Shown here one piece after another: positions 49,001 through 61,000 of a DNA stretch of 64,000 nucleotides (the first letter of the stretch is position 1; the number at the start of each line of letters is the position of its first letter). The notes under the pieces are model-generated. The model was not told the origin of the DNA. It searched no databases and saw nothing but the letters and a program-made list of their open reading frames with translations. The DNA is taken from contig OX365946.1 in the NCBI GenBank assembly GCA_947247005.1, positions 53,842,734 through 53,906,733 on the forward strand. The letters run 5' to 3'. Position numbers and translations under genes: made by a program. This DNA is from Spisula solida (lineage: Eukaryota > Mollusca > Bivalvia > Venerida > Mactridae).

Positions 49001-52000
49001 TCAGTCAGTCAGTCTGTCCGTCCGTCTGTCAAAAACTCTGGATCCTGACATAACTCAGGTTCCAAGCTAGGTTTATGAAACTTGGTATGTGGATAGGGGG
49101 CAATAAGGGGATAATGCACATCCAAAATATTTTGATTCCGACCAAAATTGTGAAACATTTAAAATGGCTTAAAACCGGTAGGGGACTTCTGTATTGCTTG
49201 CAATTCTTAATGACTTGTTCTTTCAAGCGATTGCCATGGGAGGCTGAACTAAACATTGGCATCACAAAACAGACGCAATTTTCTGAGTTTATTGCAATAA
49301 AATGACTAGATCAGGAATTTCTGATGTATTTAAAATTCAGACTCTGATTTGACCAAATCTCAATTTGAGCTGAGATTTCTACTAAAGATGCTTCGGGAGA
49401 TCAGGGCCTGTTTTACAAATCCAGCGTGTCACCTATGGACCACGGAGCAATGCCACAATGCTCTTTGACGAAGGGTACTAATGTAATTACTTTGCACGTG
49501 GCAATCAAGAACAACTCGAGAACCCTTAACCCTAGGATCCTCAAACTTTAAATGGAGGTTGATAAGCAACTGTATATGATCCCTGTTGATTCTATGATCA
49601 GTAAGTCAAAGATCGAGGTGGCTTCAAACTGATTGGGGATTTCTGTATTGCTTGCAATTCTAAGTGACTTGTTAAAAATACAGTTACACCCAAATGATGA
49701 GAAACATTCCAAAAAGATCCCAAGATCGAAGAAGTCGAGACATACAGGGTGTTAAACAATTTCGTTCTCAATGTTTAAGTTACAATATGTTATTTTTCTG
49801 ACCTCACTAAACTGTAAAATTTCAGGTTGAAATCATTGTTCTAATCTCACTGACATTAAATGACACTATTGGTGTAAGAAATTAGCATTGTCTGCTGCGT
49901 ACATAGCTCAAATAAAACATTATAAGAATTTAAATTTTGAGAGCGAACTTTTTTAACACCCTGTACATCTCTCGTAAAATATTGTTTTATTTTACAGATT
50001 TTTGTAGTGTGGCAATGGCAGATGTCCTTGTACAAGTGGAGCAAGTGTTATGTTTATATCAGGAGTTACAGCCTACATTACTTGATGAACATCCCATTAT
50101 ATTAGGTAAATATATCTGACAGAATTGTATTTGGAACAATGTTTGACGTATAGCATTTCCACTGGCTCAAGAACACCAAACTGTGGTTTAAATATGTCAA
50201 AATAAGTTTAAAAACTAATCGAGCCAAACACAAACTCAAAAACGCAGATTTATTGACACTGCCCCTTCGTAGTTTGTCTATATATTACACATGGTAATGA
50301 AGCCGATTCGCTGTACCACTCGTTTTTTAACTCGTATTTTCAATAGGCGCCGATAAATCGTCTCAGTATTAATGCAGCTCGACAGATAAATGATTTATCT
50401 TAAGATGCAACCAAAAATTCAACTGTTTTAGAAGACTACGACTCACCACAGCTTTGATAAGTGAGTGATTTATCGATCTGTCAAAATTATTGCAAAATCT
50501 TTCACTGTAAACTTCCGGTTATTGTTGTACGGTCGATCTGATTGGCTGCTCATTTCCAACTGATTACCGGGAGGGAAATTTAAAAGTCCAATTAATTAGG
50601 ATTTTTTTTCTCACGCGATATCTGACAGCTACTGTTTCATAAAGTCATGAATGAAACAATATCTCAATTAACTCAGATATCAAAATTTGTACAATATGGT
50701 AATACACGAATTGACATATTGCGGGAAATCTACGCGGAAAATTTGGACCAATCAAATAACAGGTTACGTTGTTGTTGTTGTTGTACCGGAAGTTAAGAGT
50801 GAAAGAAAATTACAGAAACGTCAAAGGCAAGGAAAAAAGCAGTATTACTTGATAAATACGACAAGTTGTACCGGATTTTCGGTTGCATCTTAAAGATAAA
50901 TCATTTATCTGTCGAACTGTATAAAAAATTTGACGATTGATCGGCGCGTATGGAAAATACGAGTTCGAAAACGAGTAGTACCGCGAATCGGCTTCATTAC
51001 CATGTGTAATATATAGACAAACTACGAACGGGCCCTGTCAATAAATCTGCGTTTTTGAGTTTGATTTGGTTTAAAACTTATTTTGACAACATTTTAATCA
51101 CAGTTTGGTGTTCTGGTGCCAGTGAGCATTTCTCACACAAAATATATGGATTTCAATGAAATAAAAATGTTCTGGCCAGTGAGAATATCATACATAATTC
51201 TGTTTCCCACATATAGTGAAGGAGACATATTGATATGGTGTCTGTTTGGATGGATGGTGCAAAGTGTGTCCATGCTTGTTTACCTTAACAATGTGTCCCA
51301 ATTCAATGAAACTTAAGAATACTTGATATAAAGCCTAGTTGTGCTTATATAATATTGAAAGGAAATTTAGGTTGAATGATTTTTGCCAGAGTCATGGCCC
51401 TTTGTTGGAGACATACATTTTTGTGTCAATAACACTTCTGTTTTTTCCCTATTTTTTGTCAGTATGAAAAAACATTCATTTATAGAATGACTCTTCTTTA
51501 TTAAATGTTAATTAAATGTTTCTGATTTTTCACTCCTTCTGTTACACTACAGGAAAATTACTGGAAGGCATTATGGGAAACCAATCGGACGTAAAATCCA
51601 GCTCATCGGAGGTCTATGTACTCAAACTTCTTGCTGGAACGCAAGCAAAGAGACTTCCTTGGGGTAAAAAAGTAGGTGACTTATTATTTTATATGTTTAT
51701 TATGCCTCCCTCTGAGGGATATATTGCTTGCACATGTCGGTCTGTTGTTAGACCAAATGGTTTTCGAACACTTGACCCTAGGATAGTTACATGGAGGTTG
51801 GTCTTCAGCAATAGATAACCCCTTTTTAATTTCGAGGTCAGTAGGTCAAAGGTCAAGGTCACTGTGACCATAACCTCTTCTGACTATTTGGTTGCCATGT
51901 GAGACATACAAACAACTCTTGCTACTTAATAGTTTCATTGTCATTCTTAATTAATAGTTTTTTGGAGGAGAGCAGTCAATAAGTTTAGGAACTTGTCGCT

Positions 52001-55000
52001 CGACCCTTTTACCCGTGTATATAAAATGTATTTATAAAGGTATTTGTATGACAATGTAAGTATATTTGTTGGGTAATAAAATATGTTTGAACTAATCATT
52101 AGTTATTGTTTTACTCTGCTCTCAGATGTGATGTTATGCTTCCATCTGACAGTCCATTTAAGTTTGCATCATTTCTTAGTAACCGAAATGCTGTTATTTC
52201 CATGAAACTTTACTTAACTAATAGGCTCTACTGGACCTAGCTACTGTTGTAGATATTTGTTAATCCACAGACTAATTTTAGGTGAGTAATTGCCTTTTGA
52301 ATATTAACTCATAACTGTCTTTTCGGTGTATGGGAGTTTTTCTCCAAGTTAACTAGAGCTCTTGCATTTGTTGTATCTTCAGATTAAAAGCCATATTGTA
52401 TCTAATTTTAGAATTCGTCTGGTCATTCATTGTTGTACCAGCTCCTGAAGATGTTAACACAATCGTCTGCTGATGATTACATTGCTGATGTTACTACACA
52501 CTTGATATGTAAGGTAAGCTCATCTGCTAACATCCCTCATGATAGCCTAGTGGAGTGGGTGCTTTTAGTGCCAGAGGGCAAGGGATCAATGCCAGGCTGT
52601 GATTTACTCAAGTTGTTGTAAATGTTACTGGTATAACTCCATTTGTTTGAGGCCCAGTATACTAAAGTTCCAGGTAGTTCCAGGTAAGTGCTGGTTAATA
52701 TTTCAGTATAATATGCCTGAGTAGTCTCCATAAGACTGAAATGTTGTTGACCAGTGTGACTTAAAACAATGTCTGCAAGTTAAGTCTAAAAGTGCAATAC
52801 TGTCTGTAAATGACGATTTGCATTAAATATTAAAATGTTCAACTTCTTGAAATCGCATATGATAAAATGATTTTTTTAGTTTGACTGAGACAGTAGTAGT
52901 ATGCGGCCATTTTGTTTTATCCCTGCCTAAATGGCCATTTACCTCCGGTGTTGAGGGAAGAGACATTAAGTTTGTGTGATTCAAAGAATTTGGGTGCACT
53001 GCCCTAGCTCTACCTGAACAGCCCTGATGTAGGTATATGATTATTTAAAAACGAAAATATTCACTTTCAGTTGCTGCTGGGCACTGGTCAGTTTGAGTCC
53101 CATGAAGACGACCTTCAAATCTGGCTTCAAATCTTGAAATCATGCGACAGTAACGTCCTAGAGTTCATGTGCACAGTGATGATGACCTTTATAAACAATC
53201 CATTTCCATTTATGGATAGAATGAGTGACCTTCACAGGATGAGTGACCTTGACATTGATGTTACCATGGAAACCAAGACGAAAATACAAGCTTACACTGT
53301 TAATGGTAGGGATTTTCAAATTACAGTAAAACCTCGGTAATACGAGCAGTGATTATTCGAGCAACCGGCTTAATTCAAGAAAATTTCGAAGTCCCGGCGA
53401 ATTTGCTCTATATTGTACATTAATTTCAATAGGCAACAATTGGGAACTTTAACGCATACGAGAACTATAATTATTAGATGCAACATCGTTGCTTCGAACG
53501 TACTGACTCACACAGACTTTTAATTATTGTAAGATAAACCGACGTACATGTATAATCTTAAATATTTATGCGCCGTTCGTTATACAACTGCAAGTAAAAT
53601 TAATTTCAAATTGTTTTCCTATTCCGTATTTCATGAAAACCTGCGAATGTAGGCTTACGTACAGTACAATTTCACGTGTCCGATACTGCTAAAGGGAAGT
53701 AAATCAAGTCCGCGATTAATCCAATTCTTACCAAACAACCTTGCAGAATAAAAAATTCGTCGACTTTGTAAACTAGAAAACTAAATGTCAATTAAATCAA
53801 CACTATGCGCTGATTGGCGAATTCATACCGCGGTATGGAATTTCTGACGAAACACTTCTCCCCACTGTACCGGCAATGTCTTTGATGTGCGGCGCGTTTG
53901 AAGTCAGTCTAAAGACCGCCGCGTTTGATGTCTCCAAATTGTCGCGCGCGTTTCAACTGGAAACCACAGGGATATAACTCATTCAGCTAAACATAATGCC
54001 CTAAATAAATTATCATCGATAATATAGTGCATGTTTTTTTACTGAATGAGTCGTATCCCTGTGCAGGAAACTGGATCAGCTTTGCATCCGGGTTTTATTT
54101 TATCACATGCAAATTTAGTACGTGGGTGTTTGTTCACACATGTAGGGTATGTCGTGCGCTTGGGAAATGTTATATTTTTGCCGATGCAAACTTTTATTAC
54201 AACCGTTAAATGGAGTTTGATATTCAATGTAAAAGGATTCATTATGACTTTCATATGCAATTTGTTGAATTTGGCAAATGTCCACACGGTATTGCATATA
54301 GGCTTGATAAACAATGAAAATATTCGCAGTTACAACCAAATACATGTATCAAACGTGTTTACATTATAAACACAGTTACACTTAGTCATAACAACTATTC
54401 ATCATCGACTTCGGATATTTCGAGCACCTGGCTTAACTTGAGCATTTGGCTTGTCCCGATGGGTCCTCGAGGTAACGAGGTTTTACTGTATTGATATTTT
54501 TTCAATACTGACATTTGATAGAATTATAAGAACATTTATTTGCGTATTTTAAAATCAGAATTGCTATGATAGCCTAGTGGTAGAGCATGATCCACTTAGA
54601 CCTGCCTCAAAAGCCTTGTTGAAGAACGTCCCTCTTCGAGTGCCTGAGGTCTCCGGTTTGATTCCATGCCGCAACTTTCAAATCTGTTAAAAATGGTACT
54701 GATGTATCTCCCTGGCTTGACACTCGGCATAGTTAATTCCAGGTTACTGCTGGTTTGCCTCGCGTCAGGATAATGTGATTTGGTACTTTCCACGTAGCCT
54801 CTGTAGCTCAGTGGTTAGCTCAGCATTGGCATATGAGTTAAAGACTATTGGGACTTTAAACAACATTTAAAATATAATTGTGATTGCCTAGTGGTAGAGT
54901 ATCCACATACTGTAGATTGCTTGAATAGGCATACCAAATATAGTAACAATGACAACAGTTCTCCTATTGATTGGTGATGCACATTAAACGAGGACACTGA

Positions 55001-58000
55001 CTTCTCTTCTTGCATACCTGTCCGTAGATGGGTACCATCAGGAATGAGGTGTTGAAAGTGATAAATTGAAGGTGTCAAACTTTTTTCAAGAACATCCTAA
55101 AATTGATTTGTATAGACTTTATAGAAATCACACTGAAGAAGGAGTTCAATTCAGAAACATGTCTGTGATGTAATATAAATAAATTTCGAAAGTTTGTGAC
55201 TGATTTTTTTTTATCATTGATTTGTATAAACATTTGGAGATGTTTGATGTTGCATACATAGAATTCATGTGACAGATTGATTCAAAGAGAGAGTACAGAG
55301 TTATGACTATTCTATTAATTGTTGCTTGTGTTATGATTACTCTACAATTGTATTTACCACTATTGTCCGTTTAGTTTTATGTTTTTATGTTGTTTTTTTA
55401 ATTATCAGATATTTTAAAAATGGACCTCGGTGATTTAGATGATAGCATGAATGCTGGAAATGCAACAGTTATTAAGAAAAGGTATGTAGAATATCAAAAT
55501 CTTTGAATTAGGAATGGATATAACAATCATAACAATATAGATCAATAAACTGAAGTTCCCTGGTTATGTATATATAAAGGCATTGTTTCCAAAGTGATAT
55601 CATTTTAAAGTCTCCCACATACAGTGAGTGAGGGAAACATATTGATTTTATGCTTAACGTTTGTGTGGATGTCACAGATTTTGTCTGCGCTTGTTCTCAT
55701 TAATCATTGGTTGGATTTCAATGAAACTTTTCATGAATACTTGGTACCAAGCCTAGTTGCGCATATTGTCAGGAAATGCAGTTAAGCGGAGTTATGGTCC
55801 TTTGTGGGACACTTTGTTTCTGTGTCAAATACTGTTCTAGTTTTGGATTTGAACTTGTGCATATATTAATTTAGTAATAATACCTTTCGTATAGTCTGTG
55901 CATTCTGTGTATATTGGTTGTGACCAGTAAATGACTGATACAGATTTTGAGGTCAGAAGGTTAAAGGTTAAGGTCATAAAATGATACAGATATTGATGTC
56001 CGAAGGTCAAAGGTTAAGGTCAAAAGTTAAGGTCGTAACAAACGTTTTAATCAAATGAATAATTGACAGTTTGTACGAGTGTTTTACAATTATTTCTTGT
56101 TCTCTTTACTATAGAATGATTGTACTTTCAGGTTCCCATTTTGTCCACTGTTGTTGGTTGCCATGGAAACATTAGAAAAGATGGAACACATATCAGAAGG
56201 TTTGTATAACGTGTATCAATAATTGAATTGCAACTGTTAGTTTATGTCTGGAAAAAAAACATGTTTCAAAGCATATTTGTTTTGATTTGCATGTTGTATT
56301 TGAAATGTTTGTACATCAGGGGTGTCAATTTTCATGATTTATCCGGAAATCTAGATTAATCATTCCTAGTTGAGCAATGGCTTCTGACCGAAATCTTTTG
56401 ATGAAAATATCTCAAGAAATGGCGATGTTATAGTAAATTAATCTGTTCTGAAGGATTTTCTTTAATACAAACTGAGTTAATTACTGGAAACAATGTCATT
56501 GAAGGCCTCTTGTTTGGCAAAAGTGGTCAGCCGCATAAGATTTTCCTGATTTTGAATTAGACCCTGTTGACACCCCTGGTGCATGTATCTTGTATGTAAC
56601 AGTCTCGTGGCTGAATGGTTTTAAGGCATTTAAGTCTTCAGTGCAGGAGGTTGACAGTATGAATCCTGTGGTACGAATCTCAACAGCAGTTTGTTCTGAC
56701 ATGGCTTGTGGGTGAACTCCCTGCTTGTTCTTCTTAACTACTGTGCGGATTTCAATGGAACTCCTATGAATATAGTTTGTGTAGTACAGAGAATCTGACT
56801 CGATCCTTGACCTTCTATTAGCATAATTTTAAGCTTATATCATTTATATTCAACACAAGAACCTTGTAATATATTCATGCTTGAAGGTCTCTGGCCCTCC
56901 ATACTATACCAAGCCTTTTTGTGCATCACATATTGTCAGGAATTTTAGGTAAGATGAATATTGCCAGCCTGGCAGGGTTATGACCCTTTGTGGGAGACGC
57001 ACAGTTTGTACCAAGGACCATCTACTTATTACAAATGGATTTTATAATTTCAGGTGTGAGAACGTACATGTCAAGAATCGTGCTGTGTATATTTTATCAA
57101 CAATCAGACCCTGTACCATTTTGTTCTATGTTGTCAAGGTTTAGAAGCAATCTGTTGTTGCCTAGGTTACATGACTACGTTCTTACATGGAAACTGGTAA
57201 ATATCTAAATATTTAATAATGATAATGTCTTTATTAGCTCACCTGAGCACGATAGGTGGCTGTCCGGCGTCCGGCGTCGTCCGGCGTTGTCCGTCGTCGT
57301 CCGTCGTCCGTCAACAATTCCTTTAAATGACTTCTTCTCCTAAACCAATTGATGGAATTTAACCAAATTTCACAGGAATGATCCTTGGGTGGTCCTCTTT
57401 CAAAGTTGTTCAAATGGTTGGTTCTGGTTAATTTATTAATTAGGTCACAGGAGCTAAAAATAGATTTTAAAAGTGAAAACTTAAAAAATCTTCTTCTCTG
57501 AAACCACAGGGCCTACAGCTTTGATATTTTGCATGAAGCTTCATCATGAGATCCTCTACAAAGATTGTTAAAATTTTGCCCCTGGGGTCAAAACTGCACC
57601 CGTCCCGGGGGTCACTTGTTTTGCAATAGAGTTATAGAGAGAAATCTTTGAAAATCTTTTCCTCTGAAACCACAAGACCTACAACTTTGATATTTTGCAT
57701 GTAACATCATAATTATTGGGGTCCTCTAACAAGATTGTACAAATTTTACCCCCATGGGGTTAAAATAGCCCCCTACCCCAGTCACTATGTTATTGTAGAA
57801 AACTTTGAAAATCTTCTCTTATACCACAATGCAGACTCCCACTGACCTCACCTTTAGATAAGAAATAATGTTGGATATTTCTTTCTTGCTGACATTAATG
57901 ACTTTTCAATGAGATATACTAAACCCTGACTCTGGTATCTGAATTCAAACATGTGTAGACCATCTGGTCATTTGTTCAGTCAGTAGGAGAAGTTTATTGT

Positions 58001-61000
58001 GTGTTCAGCTAGTTAATGGTCAGTTATGTCACCTTACAGTTATGCTAGCATATCAGGTTACATGAGCCTGCCAGGTATTACAAGACTAGATAATCAGGCC
58101 CAAAATAAAATGTAGCTATACATGGAAGAAGTTGATTTATTTGATAAAATATTAAGCAAATTGCTTTATATTTAGATCATCTAACAAATCATTAATGAAA
58201 ATTATACAATTGTAGTCAATTAAGAAAATTGTATGTTTTACAGTATCAAGCTTGTACCATGTTTGTTAAGCAACCGTTGTCTTATAATTATAATCAATTT
58301 GATTATTTCAATCCATTATTTCACAAAATATCATGCCCATAAAGTGTATATATTTGCATACAAGTTAGTTGTGTTTTATATTCTTCCACCAAATATATCC
58401 CTCAATCTAAGGCTAACCTTAATAAATTCTTTGGTTGGAGTTACTCTATCTACTCACGAAAATCCCAGCAACATATTTGGCCTTCAGGAGACATTTTTAG
58501 CTCACCTGTCACAAAGTGACAGAGTGAGCTTTTGTGATCACTCTTCGTCCGTCGTCCGTCCGTCCGTCAACAATTTGCTTGTGTAGACACTAGAGGTCAC
58601 AATTTTGACTTAATCTTTATGAAACTTGGTCACAATGATCATCTCAACAAAATCTAGGTCAAGTTCGATATTGGGTCATTCGGGGTCAAAAACTAGGTCA
58701 CAAGGTCAAATCATAGAAAAACCTTGTGTAGTCACTAGAGGTCACAATTTTGACCTAATCTTTATGAAACTTGGTCACAATGATAATCACAAAAAAATCT
58801 AGGTCAAGTTCGATATTGGGTCATCCGGGGTCAAAAACTAGGTCACAAGGTCAAATCATGAAAAAACCTTGTGTAGACACTAGAGGTCACAATTTTGACT
58901 TAATCTTTATGAAACTTGGTCACAATGATCATGTCAACAAAATCTAGGTCAAGTTCGATATTGGGTTATCCGGGGTCAAAAACTAGGTCACAAGGTCAAA
59001 TCATAGAAAAACCTTGTGTAGTCACTAGAGGTCACAATTATGACCTAATCTTTATGAAACTTGGTCACAACGATCATCACAACAAAATCTAGGTCAAGTT
59101 AGATATTGGGCCATCCGGGATCAAAAACTAGGTCACTAGATCAAATCATAGAAAAACCTTGTGTCCTCTCTAGAGGTCACAATTTTAGCCTAATCCTTAT
59201 GAAACTTGGTCAGAGTGATCATCTAAACAAAATCTAGGTCAAGTGCGATATTGCGTCATATGGGGCCAAGAACTAGGTCATAGGTCAAATCACAGGTCTT
59301 GCATGTACTGCTATAACAGGTGAGCGACCTAGGGCCCTTTGGGCCCTCTTGTTTACTTTAATGAGATTATTAAGTGTTCGTAAAAAATAATTAAAAACAT
59401 TCCCTACTTACCTACCCGCCTAAACATTTCTGTGTAACTCCAAACAAAGAATTTTTTAAGGTCAGCCTGAGATATTTGGGGTAAATTGCTTTCTACATGT
59501 CAGCTGTCTGGTACACTAAATGGTTTCAGATCAATAACTCGAGAACAGTTTGGCCTAAGATCATCAAACTTTGCTTTGAGGTTGGTTATCATCAATAGAT
59601 GACCCCTATAATGTTTTTGAGGTCATTAAATAAACAGATAAGGTCATTAACCTTAAACATAATTATCATAGAGGCATATCCTACTATTCGGGAATAATCC
59701 GAGAATCAGGATTAGCTGCACTAAAAAAAATGAACTTCTATGTAGAAAAAGTTCATTTCTCGACTTAACATCACTCGAATATTACTCAGGTGAGCGATCC
59801 AGGGCCTTCTGGGCCCTCTTGTTTTCTGTATTATTTTATGCGTAACTTGTTATACCCCTGCAAACAAAGTTTGAAGGGGGTATACTGGAGTCACCATGTT
59901 GGTTGGTTGGTCTGTCAGTCTGTCGGCCTTTAGCAAAATTGTGTCCACTCTATAGCTTTGTCATTTCTTACTGGATTTTAAAATTACCTGTACTAATGTT
60001 AACCTCATCAAAATAGTGTGTCAAGGTCACACTTAAAGGTCAAAGGTTAAAGTCTCAAATAGGCATGTGATTTGTGTCCTCTCTGTAACTTTGCCATTTC
60101 TTATTGGATATTTATAATACTTGGTAGTATTCATCACATCAAGACAATGTGTCATGCGCAAGACCCAGGTCCCTAGCTCAAAGGTTAAAACTCTCGAATA
60201 GGCATGTGTTTCGTGTCCGCTCTATTTTTGTCATTTCTTATTGGATATTAAAATTGCTTAGTACAAATGTTCACCACAGCAAAACGATGTGTCATGCACA
60301 AGACCCAGGTCGCTAGCTCAAAGGTCAAGGTCACATTTAGAGGTCAAAGGTTAAAAGGCACAAAAAGACATGTGATTTGTGTCAGCTCTGTAACTTTGCC
60401 ATTTCTCATTGGACCCAGCTCCCTAGTGCAAATGTCAAGGTCACACTTGGTGGTAAAAGGTTATACAGTCATGATGCAAGTCGTGTTTGCTATGTAACTT
60501 TTCTTGCTGGATTTTAAAATTGCTTGGTACCTATGCTTACCACATCAAGACGGTGGGTCATGCTTTAGTAAGTATAATTTTAAATAATATTCCTGTGTCA
60601 AGGCAGTGCTGAGGGGGTATGATTCACCAATCCAGTGATAGCTCTAATTTTCTAATTAACCTTTATGGTCATTGTAACATATATAACTGTAAATGCACAT
60701 ATTAAGCATTTTTATGCCCCCGTATCGATAGATCGGGAGGCATATAGTGATTCACCTGTCCGTCCGTCCGTCCGTCCGTCCGTCCGTCCGTTCGTCCGTC
60801 CGTCCGTCCTGGTTAACCCAAATTGACCGTTTCTTCTAGCATCATTATGGCTTGCTACAAAGCTTCCAAACTTGCATGGATGTTGTATATGACCACTCTC
60901 CACACACCTGTATCATCTGACCCCATTTTGACCTTCACCTTGACCTAATTTTGGACTTAGACTTATTTATGGACAAGGCTTCCACAGGGGGCATAAGCGT

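Noticed and set aside
54039..54369. ORFs of 76-107 codons on both strands
   Set aside because: They lie inside the decayed pogo-like element and overlap each other; no transposase motif.
54569..54680. tRNA gene
   Set aside because: Box-A and box-B-like motifs are present but no cloverleaf can be drawn; the same heads recur with shared non-tRNA tails, so they are SINEs.
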